This document shows positions 47,486-56,051 of a DNA stretch of 64,000 nt, one piece after another (the stretch's first letter is position 1; every line of letters starts with the position of its first letter). The position numbers and the translations under genes were made by a program. The notes under the pieces were generated by a model, which was given only the letters and a program-made list of their open reading frames with translations, was not told where the DNA came from and did not search any database. Origin of the DNA: JACRCT01 sp036504155 (GTDB taxonomy: Bacteria; Myxococcota; Myxococcia; Myxococcales; UBA5297); the NCBI GenBank assembly GCA_036504155.1, contig DASXVQ010000043.1:16329-80328 (forward strand). The letters run 5' to 3'.

Positions 47486-49095
47486 CGCTGCCCTCCGGCG
47501 GCGCCGGCCCCGGGGACCTCGGGGCGGTTCAGCCGCGCGTACAGCTTACGGTTGCGTTTGTAGATCTCCAGGAAGGCTCCGAACAGCTCGTCGTAGAGCG
47601 CCCGGTATTGCGGCCGCGGCTCCCAGGTGTGGGCGATGCGCACCCGGCCGGGAAGGTCCTCGCGCTTCAAGTGCCCGAGCGAGAGCGAGGCCAGGAAGGC
47701 GACGCCCACCGCGTTGGCCTGCACCGGGTTGGCCACCTGCCGCACCGGGATGCCGAGGACGTCCGCGTGGATCTGGCACCACTGGTCCGAGCGCGCCCCG
47801 CCGCCGATCATCGCGATGGAGTCCAGGCGCTTGCCGATGAACTTCTCGTGGTAGCCCAGGGTCCAGCGCGAGTTGAGCGCCACGCCCTCGAGCACCGCGC
47901 GCGCCACGTGGCGGCGGGTGGTCTTGAGCGAGTAGTTGAAGAAGCCGCCGCGCAGCGAGGCGTCCTCCACCGGGCAGCGCTCGCCGTACAGCCAGGGCGT
48001 GAAGAGCAGCTTGTCGGCCCCGGGCGGAACCTGCGCCACCGCCCGGTCCAGCCGCTCGTACGGGTCGGCCGGCCGCGGGCCCAGCGACAGCTCGTCGTCG
48101 GGGTAGAGCTGCTGGTCGAGCAGGTGGCTCAGGCACAGCCCCGCGGTCTCCTGTGCGTTGGGGACGATGTACCGGTCCGGCAGCGCCGAGGGCACCGAGG
48201 CCATGTTGTGCACTACGTCGACCTTCTTGAACGGCACGTGGCAGGTGATGAAGGACGAGCTGCCGACGTACAGCTGCGTCGCCCCGTCGGCGATGGCGCC
48301 CGCGCCGAGCGTGGCCGAGTGCACGTCCGGCGCGCCCATGATCACCCGGGCAGCCGCCGGGATGCCCAGCTCGGAGGCCACCGCGGGGAGGAGGGGGCCC
48401 AGCACGTCGGTGGTCGGGTGGAGCTCGGGCAGCTTGTCGCGGTCCAGGCCGCACCAGGAGAGCAGCTTGTCGTCGTAGTGCACCCGCGCGAGGTCGCGGT
48501 TGTCGGTCACCCAGTGCAGCGCGATGGTCGCGAACGACGAGGCGATGCGGCCGGTCAGCTTGGCGTTGAGCCAGTCGGTCGGGTCCAGGAACTTGAAGGC
48601 CTCGGCGTACAGGTCCGGCAGCTGCCGGCGGATGTAGAGGATGTGGGCGATGGAGTCCTTGCCCGCCCGCGTGGGCACCCCGCCGGTCAGGCGCAGCCAG
48701 CGCACCAGCTTGAAGAGGCCGTAGCCCTTGACCGAGGGCGTGCCGCGGGTGGCGCGGGCCACGTCGGGCGCGCCGCGCGAGTCCATCCAGATGTGGGCGT
48801 TGGAGAGCGGCCGGGCCTCGCGGTCGACCGGCACCGTGCCCGACCACTGGGCGGTGACGGCCACCGCGGCGACCTGCGCGGCGACCTCGGGGTGCCGGGC
48901 GAAGAGCGCGTGGGTCGCGGCGACGACGGCGCGCCACCAGTCGGCCGGGTCCTGCTCCGCGCCGCCGCCGGGGAAGAGCAGCAGCTGGGTGGGCGCGAAG
49001 GCGTAGTCGAGCAGCTCGCCCTCCACCGAGACCGCCGCGACCTTCGGGCCGGAGGTTCCCAGGTCGATCGCCAGGATGTGCGGTCCCAACACCAT
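47482..49095 (-). CDS. FGGY-family carbohydrate kinase (xylulokinase-like)
   Basis: A 537-residue sugar kinase. N-terminal phosphate loop HILAIDLGTSGPKVAAVS, substrate-domain WMDSRGAPDV, LDPTDWLNAKLTGR, the adenosine-region GSSSFITCH and AMIGGGARSDQWCQI are all in place. FGGY kinases phosphorylate pentoses, polyols or related sugars; xylulose is only one candidate. ATG 49095 follows a G-rich ribosome site and starts immediately before the first strand; upstream in-frame sequence is unlikely to be coding. The following gene overlaps by four bases and encodes an SPL-like lyase, an unusual partner for a sugar kinase. Confidence 0.9.
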   Translation of the reverse strand: MVLGPHILAIDLGTSGPKVAAVSVEGELLDYAFAPTQLLLFPGGGAEQDPADWWRAVVAATHALFARHPEVAAQVAAVAVTAQWSGTVPVDREARPLSNAHIWMDSRGAPDVARATRGTPSVKGYGLFKLVRWLRLTGGVPTRAGKDSIAHILYIRRQLPDLYAEAFKFLDPTDWLNAKLTGRIASSFATIALHWVTDNRDLARVHYDDKLLSWCGLDRDKLPELHPTTDVLGPLLPAVASELGIPAAARVIMGAPDVHSATLGAGAIADGATQLYVGSSSFITCHVPFKKVDVVHNMASVPSALPDRYIVPNAQETAGLCLSHLLDQQLYPDDELSLGPRPADPYERLDRAVAQVPPGADKLLFTPWLYGERCPVEDASLRGGFFNYSLKTTRRHVARAVLEGVALNSRWTLGYHEKFIGKRLDSIAMIGGGARSDQWCQIHADVLGIPVRQVANPVQANAVGVAFLASLSLGHLKREDLPGRVRIAHTWEPRPQYRALYDELFGAFLEIYKRNRKLYARLNRPEVPGAGAAGGQR

Positions 49096-49226
49096 GTGCG
49101 CCCCCCGCGCCGACCGAGCATTCGTAGCAGCAAGGCCCCGGCCGATCTCGGGAAAAACGTGCCCCCGGCGGTATCGTGCGGGCATCCGGGCACTGCGGCA
49201 CGAGGTCGTGTCCGGGCGGAGGGCCC

Positions 49227-50108
49227 ATGAAGATCGAAGGCGTCGAGAAGGTCCTCGCCGAAGCCGCCGACCGGGCGCGCGAGGCGCTCGAACCCTCCGA
49301 CGGGGAGAAGGGCCCGGTGGGCTGCGCCGTGGCCATCTTCTGCGGCCGCCAGGCGGTCCTCGGCTCCTCCGGCGCCATCGACGTCGCCTCGCTGGGCGGG
49401 CCCTCCGGCGGCACGGCGAGACTCGCGCTGGAGCCCGGCGAGAGCCTGGAGCTGACGCCGGGCTTCAAGCCGCCGGGCGGCGATCCGGGCCCCGAGAAGC
49501 GGATGGCCACGCTGGAGGAGATCGCCGGCGTGCGCATGAGCCGCGAGCGGCACTACGGGTCGCGCCCGCTGCCGGACGTCGACGGCCTGGACGACCAGGC
49601 GCGGAGGCGGGTGGCCCAGAAGGTCCTGGAGACCGCGGCGGAGCTCGAGCGGCTCATCAAGGGCCAGGGCAGCATCCCGGAGCAGTCCCTCGCCGCCGCC
49701 GGGGCCCTCGAGCGCTCGGCGCTCTTCGGGCACCTGGGCGTCGGGGCCGTGGGGGAGCTGGCGAGGCTCGCGGAGTCGGACCGCTTCCAGGCCGACCGGC
49801 TCGTCCCCGACACGCCGGCGGTGCACGTCATCACCCGGGGCAACCTCGAGGCTCGCCGGGCGGGGCACCCCACGCGCCTGCTCGGCCTCGGGGACGACTT
49901 CGGGCTCGAGGCCACCGTCCGCTCCGGGCAGCGCAGGTACGAGCTGTGGGCGCTCAGCGAGACGAGCGTCGTCACCCTCACGCGCGAGAGCCTGCGGGCG
50001 CTCGCGGAGCAGAAGCCCGAGCTCGCGCTCGCCGTGAGCCAGGCCATCGCCAGGGCGCTCGCGAAGCGCCTGGACGAGGCCTACGACGGGGCGGCGGTGA
50101 AGGGGTAG
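49227..50108 (+). CDS. cyclic-nucleotide-binding-like protein
   Basis: A 293-residue soluble protein. The N-terminal 110 residues contain a Gly-rich beta segment (CAVAIFCGRQAVLGSSGAID) of unknown type. The C-terminal part (about 165-290) follows a cNMP-binding fold: LGVGAVGELARLAESDRFQA, AVHVITRGNLEARRAG, LGLGDDFGLEATVRSGQRRY and a C-terminal helix. The phosphate-binding cassette is degenerate (FGLEATV instead of FGExAL), so nucleotide binding is doubtful. A CGGAGG ribosome site precedes ATG 49227. It diverges from the FGGY kinase and converges on the next kinase gene. Confidence 0.78.
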   Translation: MKIEGVEKVLAEAADRAREALEPSDGEKGPVGCAVAIFCGRQAVLGSSGAIDVASLGGPSGGTARLALEPGESLELTPGFKPPGGDPGPEKRMATLEEIAGVRMSRERHYGSRPLPDVDGLDDQARRRVAQKVLETAAELERLIKGQGSIPEQSLAAAGALERSALFGHLGVGAVGELARLAESDRFQADRLVPDTPAVHVITRGNLEARRAGHPTRLLGLGDDFGLEATVRSGQRRYELWALSETSVVTLTRESLRALAEQKPELALAVSQAIARALAKRLDEAYDGAAVKG

Positions 50109-50176
50109 CCCTCTCGCCTCCGGCATCGCTGCGCGCGGCCTGCGCTCAGGGTGACCGGGTGCGCCGGCCGGCGGGC

Positions 50177-51232
50177 TCAGGGAAGCAACGCGAGCAGCGC
50201 GAAGGCGAGCGCCATCGCCGCGCACGCCGCGGCGGCGACGCGCCTCCAGCGCTCCGGCCGCTGGGGCAGCGCCGGGAGCGGGACCTTCTGGGGCGACAGG
50301 CCCATCTCCCGCGCGACGCGCCGCAGCCGCAAGCGCACCGCGTCGGCGGTGGGCGGCCGCGTCCTCGGGTCCTTGCGCATCAGCTCGTCGATGAGCCGAG
50401 AGAGCGGGGCAGGCACCGAGGGCATCGTCCGCTCGAGGGACGGCGGCGGGAGGCTGCGGTGCGCCCGCTCGAGCTCGCGCGAGTTGGGCGCGATGAAGGG
50501 CAGGCGCCCGGTGAGCATCTCGTAGGCGATGACGCCGATGGAGTAGAGGTCGGCCGCGGCGCCGGCCTTCTCGCCGCACGCCTGCTCCGGGGCCATGTAC
50601 TCGGGCGTGCCGCTGGCGCGGAAGCCCGGCTGCGCGGCGCCCGCGGGCATGGCCACCCGCTTGGCGAGCCCGTAGTCGAGGACCTTGACGATCTTGCCGC
50701 CGGTCGGGCCCTTCAGCACGAAGACGTTCCCCGGCTTGAGGTCGCGGTGGACGATGCCCTTCTCGTGCGCGGCGCCCACCGCCGCCAGCAGCTGGTCGAG
50801 CAGCGGGATGACCTCGATCGGGCTCATCGCCCCGGCGCGCCACATCACCATGTCCAGCGGATCGCCGGAGAGCAGCTCCATGGCGATGTAGGGCAGGCCG
50901 TCGGAGGTGGTGCCCCAGTCGTAGAACTCCAGCGTGCCCGGGTGGTGGATGTCGCTGAGGATGCGCGCCTCGTCCACCACGCGCTGCAGCTGGGTCAGGT
51001 TGGCGGCGAGCTCGCGGTTGAGCAGCTTGATGGCGACGCTCTTGCGGTCGCTCGTCCGCACGGCCCGGTAGACCACGCTCATGCCACCGGAGCCGATGCG
51101 CTCCTGGACCACGTAGCCGCCCAGGTCCTCGCCGATGAGCGTGTCTGGGCGGGCCTCCAGCTCCCCCTGATCCGTGGGGCAGCGCAGGGCGTCGTCCGGG
51201 AACTCCCGATGGCAGCGCGGGCAGACCTTCAT
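50177..51232 (-). CDS. Ser/Thr protein kinase with N-terminal zinc ribbon
   Basis: A 351-residue protein. It begins with a CxxC-type zinc ribbon (MKVCPRCHREFPDDALRCPT, then another Cys-lacking turn), continues with a Pkn2/Hanks-type kinase domain (about 38-300: ERIGSGGMSVVYRAV, SVAIKLL, IVHRDLKPGNVFVL, VLDYGLAK), and ends with one transmembrane helix (about 330-350). DYG replaces the usual DFG, a tolerated variation. Residues for catalysis are otherwise present. With no external domain, the helix is a tail anchor. The start at 51232 is fixed by the ribbon. Its promoter lies in a region with an 11-copy heptamer. Confidence 0.92.
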   Translation of the reverse strand: MKVCPRCHREFPDDALRCPTDQGELEARPDTLIGEDLGGYVVQERIGSGGMSVVYRAVRTSDRKSVAIKLLNRELAANLTQLQRVVDEARILSDIHHPGTLEFYDWGTTSDGLPYIAMELLSGDPLDMVMWRAGAMSPIEVIPLLDQLLAAVGAAHEKGIVHRDLKPGNVFVLKGPTGGKIVKVLDYGLAKRVAMPAGAAQPGFRASGTPEYMAPEQACGEKAGAAADLYSIGVIAYEMLTGRLPFIAPNSRELERAHRSLPPPSLERTMPSVPAPLSRLIDELMRKDPRTRPPTADAVRLRLRRVAREMGLSPQKVPLPALPQRPERWRRVAAAACAAMALAFALLALLP

Positions 51233-51309
51233 GAGAGGGCGGGAGCCTACCGCTTCCCTCCCTGGGAGCGAAGGGTGGCGGCAGGTCGTGTAGCGGCAGG
51301 CCTCTCTCT

Positions 51310-51390
51310 CGGGCCTCGGGCCTCGGGCCTCGGGCCTCGGGCCTCGGGCCTCGGGCCTCGGGCCTCGGGCCTCGGGCCTCGGGCCTCGGG
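51310..51390. repeat. 11-copy CGGGCCT heptanucleotide array
   Basis: Eleven perfect tandem copies of CGGGCCT fill 51310-51386, followed by a partial copy. The array sits between the divergent starts of the kinase (51232) and the flavoprotein (51528). A perfect array of a 7-base unit is expected to change copy number by slippage, and here it would change promoter spacing. Confidence 0.95.
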
Positions 51391-51527
51391 ACCGGCAGGC
51401 GCTTGCCGCCCGCCGTTGCTCCCGAATCGGCGGGGCCGTGTGCGGAGTCGCACGGAGCGCGCATGCGGTGGGTTCTCGGGCGGGCGGGGCAGGGGTAAAC
51501 GGAGGGCTCTTGCCCCGGAGGTCGTCC

Positions 51528-52679
51528 ATGTCGTCGCACAAGGTCGTGGTGGTTGGCGCGGGCCCTGCCGGTGCGATGGCCGCCATCCGGCTGGCCGAGC
51601 AGGGCGTGCGCGACGTGTTGGTGGTCGACCGCGACAAGTTCCCGCGCGTCAAGCCGTGCGCCTCGGGGCTGGGGCCCAACGCCCTGAAGATCCTCGACCA
51701 GGTGGGGCTGGGCGCCGAGATCCGCCGCGAGGCCTATCCCGTGAACTGCCTGCGGCTCATCACGCCCGGCCGCCGCGAGATGCTGCTGCCGAGCGAGGGA
51801 GCGGCGGTCGTCTACGAGCGCCAGAAGCTCGACTCGCTGCTGGTGAAGGCGGCGGTGGAGCGGGGCGTGACCTTCCGGGACCAGGTGGCGGTCAGCGGGC
51901 TCCTGCGCGAGGGCGGCCGGGTGGTGGGCGTGCAGGCGGGCGGCGAGGAGCTGCGCGCCCAGGTGGTGCTGGTGGCCAACGGCGCCAACTGCACCTTCAC
52001 CGCCGACTCGCGGCCGCGGCGCATCATCGCCACGATGATGAGCTGGTGGGACGGCTTCCCCATCGAGCCGGGCAAGATGGAGATGTTCTGGGACAAGCGC
52101 ATCAGCCCGCTCTACGGCTGGCTGTTCCCGGAGAACGACCACCGCGTGAACATCGGCGTCTGCGTGGACTCGGTGGACGCGCGCGGCCGCAAGCGCTTCC
52201 AGAACCTGCGCGCCCTCTACCAGGAGCTGCTGGACGACTACTTCGGCGACCGGCTGAAGAAGGCCCGGCAGGTCGGCGAGTGGAAGAGCCACCCCATCTC
52301 GCACACCGTCTGGGTCAAGGACGTGGCGAAGCCCGGCGTGCTCTACCTGGGCGAGGCCGCGCGGCTGGTCCACAACGCCACCGGCGAGGGCATCTTCCAG
52401 GCGATGCAGAGCGGCCTGTACGCGGCGAGCGCGGTCCGCGACGTCCTGGTCGACGGCGTCGCCGAGGAGCGGGCCTGGCGGCAGTACACCCGGACCCTGC
52501 GCTTCCGGTTCACGGTTCCCTTTGCGCTGGGCTACGTGGTCCGCGGCGCCCTGGGCAGCCCGCTGCTGGACGTGGTGGCGCGGCTGCACAACAGCCCGAC
52601 GGTGCGCCGGGTCGCGGGGACGGTCATCTCCTCGGCGCTCAGCGGGGCGAAGGTCTCCGGGCGGGCCGAGGCTCGCTGA
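51528..52679 (+). CDS. geranylgeranyl-reductase-family flavoprotein
   Basis: A 383-residue FAD-dependent oxidoreductase. N-terminal dinucleotide-binding VVVVGAGPAGAMAAIRLAEQ, VLVVDRDKFPR, and the PCASGLGPNAL segment are followed by the substrate-domain YGWLFPEND and the C-terminal GEAARLVHNATGEGIFQAMQ, the signature of the geranylgeranyl reductase family. Such enzymes saturate prenyl chains of quinones, archaeal-type lipids or carotenoid-like compounds, or hydroxylate aromatics. The C-terminal 60 residues may touch the membrane. A GGAGG ribosome site lies just upstream. No prenyl-lipid gene is adjacent, so the substrate remains open. Confidence 0.9.
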   Translation: MSSHKVVVVGAGPAGAMAAIRLAEQGVRDVLVVDRDKFPRVKPCASGLGPNALKILDQVGLGAEIRREAYPVNCLRLITPGRREMLLPSEGAAVVYERQKLDSLLVKAAVERGVTFRDQVAVSGLLREGGRVVGVQAGGEELRAQVVLVANGANCTFTADSRPRRIIATMMSWWDGFPIEPGKMEMFWDKRISPLYGWLFPENDHRVNIGVCVDSVDARGRKRFQNLRALYQELLDDYFGDRLKKARQVGEWKSHPISHTVWVKDVAKPGVLYLGEAARLVHNATGEGIFQAMQSGLYAASAVRDVLVDGVAEERAWRQYTRTLRFRFTVPFALGYVVRGALGSPLLDVVARLHNSPTVRRVAGTVISSALSGAKVSGRAEAR

Positions 52680-52985
52680 AGCTCGCTGAGGCTCGGCGGG
52701 AGTCCGCGCGCGCCTTCTCTCGTGGCGCTCCTCGAGGGTCCTGTTCGGACCGCGGCCCTGACGCGGAGTGGGGCCGTGTGTGACAGCCCGGGCGCGCCGC
52801 CGTCGGGGTGGACGTGCCCGGTAGGTCGCCTGGGGCTTGTCGATCGGTGCCCAGATCGTCGAGGCTCTCCACCGGCGCATCACCGTTCGAGAGCGAGGAG
52901 GGGCGCGGCTCGACGTCCACGGTGATCCTGCCGGCCGACGGCGCCAAGGCTCACCTCCTCTGACACGGACCGATTCGAGGACCGC
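52680..52985. other. intergenic region, no gene seen
   Basis: About 300 bases between the flavoprotein and the hybrid kinase genes, both rightward. It contains a short imperfect repetition (GCTCGCTGAAG / GCTCGCTGAGG) right after the stop and otherwise nothing I can name. Frames crossing it are Arg/Pro-rich with no protein-like pattern. It should contain the promoter of the hybrid kinase. Confidence 0.5.
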
Positions 52986-54602
52986 ATGCCCGATACCTTC
53001 GAACGCGAGAGGCTGGGCGACGACGAGCTGCTCGCCCCCTGCCTCATCCACGAGATGCGCCACCCGCTCACCGGCGCGCTCGCCGGGCTGCAGTTCCTGG
53101 AGAAGTCGCTGCTCCAGACTGCCGAGGCCAAGGAGGACTACCAGCTGGTGCGCAGCCAGTTGGCCCGGCTCGAGGAGCTGCTGCGCAGCTACCAGGACTT
53201 CTTCCAGGCGGCCGCCGCCGACCCGCGCGAGTTCCCGGTCGAGCCGGTCATCGCCCGCGCCACCGACCTGCTGGGCTTCCGCGTGCGCCGCTGCGGCGCG
53301 CGCTTCACCCTCGAGGCGCCCAAGGACGTCGTCGCCCACGGCACCCCCAACGCCCTGCTCCACGCCCTGACCAACCTGCTCGTCAACGCGCTCGACTCGC
53401 TCGAGGAGGCTGGCGACACGGGCCGGCTGCAGATCCGCGCGATCGCCCGGCCCGACGGCCGCATCCAGGTGCGCGTCAGCGACGAGGGCAAGGGCATCCC
53501 CGCCGAGGTACTCCCCAGGCTCTTCCAGCGCGGCTGCACCACCAAGCCGGTGGGGAAGTGGACCGGGCTGGGACTCACCGTGGCGCGCAAGATGATCGAG
53601 GCCTGCAAGGGCAGCGTGGAGCTGGCCGCCCAGTCCGATCCGCTCAGGCTGGGTTGGGCCCGCGCCGAGTTCGTCATCGAGCTCCCCGCTGGGCGCCGCG
53701 CGCCGGCCGCCGCCGCCTCCTTTTCCCCCGCCTCCTCGACCCTCGCGCAGTCCCCCGCGGCAGCCAACCCCGGCCCGGCGGTCGTCGCCGCTCCCGCTCC
53801 GGCGAAGACGCTGGTCGTCGACGACGAGGCCATCATCGTCCTGCTGCTGCGCAAGGCGCTGAAGCTGGAGCCCTCCGTGGCGCCCACCTTCGCCGCCACG
53901 GCGGAGGAGGCGGAGAAGCTGCTCTCCTCCGAGCGCTTCGACCTGCTCATCACCGACAAGAACATGCCGGGCAAGAACGGGGTGGAGCTCGCCAAGATCG
54001 CCCGCGCCGCCAACCCGCGTATCGGCGTCATCCTCATCACCGCCTACGCCTCGGCCGACTCCGCCAACGAGATGCACAAGCTGGGCATCGACGAGTACCT
54101 GACCAAGCCCTTCGAGATCGACTACCTGCTCGACCGCGTCCGCCAGGTGGTGGAGGCGCGGCGGTCCGCGCCGCCCAGCGCCAGCCCCGGCCCGAGCGGT
54201 GCGGGCCCGAGCGCGGCCCCTGCGCCGGTCCGCGCCCGGCGCGCCGTGGTGGTCGAACGCGACCCGGCCTTCCGCGCCCGCATCGCCACCATCCTCCAGA
54301 AGCTGAGCTGGACGCTCCTGCCGGCGACCGAGGTCCTGGAGGGCCTGAAGTCCACCCCGCCTCCCGACGCGCTGATCGCCTCGGCGGCGAGCTTCTCCAC
54401 CGAGGCCAAGTCCGAGCTGTTCCGCCAGCGGATGCACCGGCCGAGCCTGGCGGTCGCGCTCGTCGGAGAGCCCACCTCGCTGGTCGACACCATGGTGGCC
54501 ATCGGCGTCGGCGCCCGCGTGCGGCTCTCCCGGGCGCTGGACGACGCCGAGCTCGAGAAGGCGCTGGCGCTGGCCCTGGCCGAGCCCGAAGCCAGGAAGT
54601 AA
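52986..54602 (+). CDS. hybrid histidine kinase with internal receiver domains
   Basis: A 538-residue soluble protein. The H-box is at the very N-terminus (LIHEMRHPLTGALAG, phospho-acceptor His22), followed by an HATPase_c domain with NLLVNALDSL (N-box), SDEGKGIP (G1) and TGLGLTVARKM (G2). A Pro/Ala linker leads to a receiver domain with TLVVDDEAII, LLITDKNMPGKNG (phospho-acceptor Asp324), LITAYAS and LTKPFE. A second receiver-like fold (RRAVVVERDPAFRARIATIL to the end) lacks the acceptor Asp and the Lys-Pro, so is probably a dead receiver. There is no sensor domain, so input must come from a partner. The arrangement is typical of myxobacterial signalling. Confidence 0.92.
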   Translation: MPDTFERERLGDDELLAPCLIHEMRHPLTGALAGLQFLEKSLLQTAEAKEDYQLVRSQLARLEELLRSYQDFFQAAAADPREFPVEPVIARATDLLGFRVRRCGARFTLEAPKDVVAHGTPNALLHALTNLLVNALDSLEEAGDTGRLQIRAIARPDGRIQVRVSDEGKGIPAEVLPRLFQRGCTTKPVGKWTGLGLTVARKMIEACKGSVELAAQSDPLRLGWARAEFVIELPAGRRAPAAAASFSPASSTLAQSPAAANPGPAVVAAPAPAKTLVVDDEAIIVLLLRKALKLEPSVAPTFAATAEEAEKLLSSERFDLLITDKNMPGKNGVELAKIARAANPRIGVILITAYASADSANEMHKLGIDEYLTKPFEIDYLLDRVRQVVEARRSAPPSASPGPSGAGPSAAPAPVRARRAVVVERDPAFRARIATILQKLSWTLLPATEVLEGLKSTPPPDALIASAASFSTEAKSELFRQRMHRPSLAVALVGEPTSLVDTMVAIGVGARVRLSRALDDAELEKALALALAEPEARK

Positions 54603-54728
54603 GCGGACGGCGGAGCTCCCTCACCCGCTCCGTGGCCCTGGTCTCCTGGGGCCGCCGCCGCAGCGATCGCCGCAGGGGCCCGCGGGGCTCCGGCGGTGAG
54701 GACCGCGACGCCTCCCCGGAAAGCAGAC

Positions 54729-54756
54729 GGGGCGCAGGGCAGAAGCCCCGCGCCCC
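54729..54756. terminator. strong hairpin between convergent genes
   Basis: Two nested stems, 54729-54735 / 54750-54756 and 54737-54740 / 54745-54748, separated by one mismatch, enclose an AGAA tetraloop. It lies 26 bases past the stop of the leftward FIST-like gene. On the minus strand it is followed by GTCTGCTTTCC, only a weak T-tract. Confidence 0.6.
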
Positions 54757-54781
54757 GCGAGCGTCGAGACCGGGCTCGGCG

Positions 54782-55762
54782 TCAGACGATGGCCAGGTAC
54801 GCCATGGTCTGGTTCACGAGCTGGTAGGCCACCTCGCCGAAGGTGATGGGGCCGACCATGCTTCCGGTCTTCTTCCCCTCCAGCGAGCCGTACAGGTAGT
54901 TGAGGATGCAGTTGCAGCAGAAGACCGGGTTGACGGACCGGCTGCCCATGGCCTTGGCGAACTCGGCCGAGTAGTCGGCGATGGGCCGGGCGAGCTTGTA
55001 GGCCACGCGGTCGAAGACCGGGGCGTAGAAGTGAACCGTGCGCCGGGCCGCGTCCACCGACTGGAAGCTGGTGTTGATCATCGCGCCGGAGTAGTTGGCG
55101 ACCAGCGGCATGCGGGTGTCGATCTTCTTCGCGGCGAGGTACTCGGCGAAGTTCGCCTTCTGGCCGTTGACCTTGCACTCCATGGCCTGGAAGCCAGTCT
55201 CGGGGAAGACGATCTCGTCGCCGTCGCCCTGCGTGAAGACGTTGATGATGTCCACCCGCGCCGCCTTGCCCTTGGGCAGCGCGCAGTGCATGACCACCGC
55301 CTCGGTCTCGCTGGCCTTGCCGGTGCGGCCGACGAAGGTCTTGGCGGTCTGCTTGCCGAGGTCCTCCAGGCGCGTCCCGGCGATCCAGCCGATGAGCGGC
55401 TTGAGGTAGATGTCCGGCAGGCGCGGGGCCTTCTCGGCGAAGGCCAGGTGCACCGGGCTCTGCGCGGGGATGACGATGACGCTGAAGCCGTGGTCGGGCT
55501 CGTCGGCGGTGATCTGGGCGAGCCGGTCGGGGCCGTAGCTGCCGATGGAGGCGAGCTTGACGAAGTCGGGCAGCTCGTTGACGAAGACCCGCTCCTGGTC
55601 GAGCTGGCCGCCGTTGGCGTCCATGAAGTAGGGGATGGTGCCGCCCACCCACTCGCCCTTGGGCAGCTTGCGCATCGCCGCCTCGCTCCCGGCGAGGAGC
55701 AGCGGGGCTCCCTGGGCGATCAGCTTGGCGGTCTCGTCGACGGTCATCAGGCGCTGGATCAT
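54782..55762 (-). CDS. conserved protein with FIST_C-like end
   Basis: A 326-residue cytoplasmic protein. The N-terminal two thirds are mixed alpha/beta (VNELPDFVKLASIGSYGPD, GFSVIVIPAQSPVHLAFAE). The C-terminus, NPVFCCNCILNYLYGSLEG then ITFGEVAYQLVNQTMAYLAI, resembles the end of FIST_C domains (a Cys/Asn segment, a GE-containing turn and an NQTM motif). FIST proteins are thought to bind small ligands and feed signal-transduction proteins. The similarity is remote and by eye. It is the last gene of a leftward operon behind a chemoreceptor and a 75-residue protein. ATG 55762 follows a GGAG site. Confidence 0.85.
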   Translation of the reverse strand: MIQRLMTVDETAKLIAQGAPLLLAGSEAAMRKLPKGEWVGGTIPYFMDANGGQLDQERVFVNELPDFVKLASIGSYGPDRLAQITADEPDHGFSVIVIPAQSPVHLAFAEKAPRLPDIYLKPLIGWIAGTRLEDLGKQTAKTFVGRTGKASETEAVVMHCALPKGKAARVDIINVFTQGDGDEIVFPETGFQAMECKVNGQKANFAEYLAAKKIDTRMPLVANYSGAMINTSFQSVDAARRTVHFYAPVFDRVAYKLARPIADYSAEFAKAMGSRSVNPVFCCNCILNYLYGSLEGKKTGSMVGPITFGEVAYQLVNQTMAYLAIV

Positions 55763-55805
55763 TGGCGGTCTCCGATTGAGTTGGGAGGGGAGGGATGGGG
55801 GCGGG

Positions 55806-56033
55806 CTAGCCGCCGATGAGGGCCGAGAGGTCTTCGCGCGCGATCTCCTCGTTGCGCACGAAGAAGGAGTGCAGCTCGGTCGCGCAGGCCTGCAGCGTCG
55901 GCGGCGTAGCGTCGCGCCCGTAGGCGTTGCGCAGCCGGGTGAGCAGCATCTTCAGCGCGAAGGAGTGGAGCTCGGCCTTGAGGGGGGCCGAGATGAGGGC
56001 CTGCCACCGAGGGTCGTTCCTGTCGGGTACCAT
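55806..56033 (-). CDS. 75-residue protein between chemoreceptor and FIST-like genes
   Basis: A small, probably helical, cytoplasmic protein (ALISAPLKAELHSFALKMLL, ACATELHSFFVRNEEIAR) with no signal or membrane segment. A very good ribosome site (GCAGGAGGCGCC) precedes the ATG at 56033. It lies 18 bases downstream of the chemoreceptor and 43 bases upstream of the FIST-like gene, so the three form an operon. A role as an adaptor is a guess; no family recognised. Confidence 0.75.
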   Translation of the reverse strand: MVPDRNDPRWQALISAPLKAELHSFALKMLLTRLRNAYGRDATPPTLQACATELHSFFVRNEEIAREDLSALIGG

Positions 56034-56051
56034 GGCGCCTCCTGCTTCGGG

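Noticed and set aside
51310..51390. CRISPR-like repeat array
   Set aside because: The unit is seven bases with no spacers, so it is a simple tandem repeat.
48687..54437. A 5.7 kb open frame on the minus strand
   Set aside because: It crosses four well-supported genes in other frames and reads as low-complexity Arg/Ala sequence.
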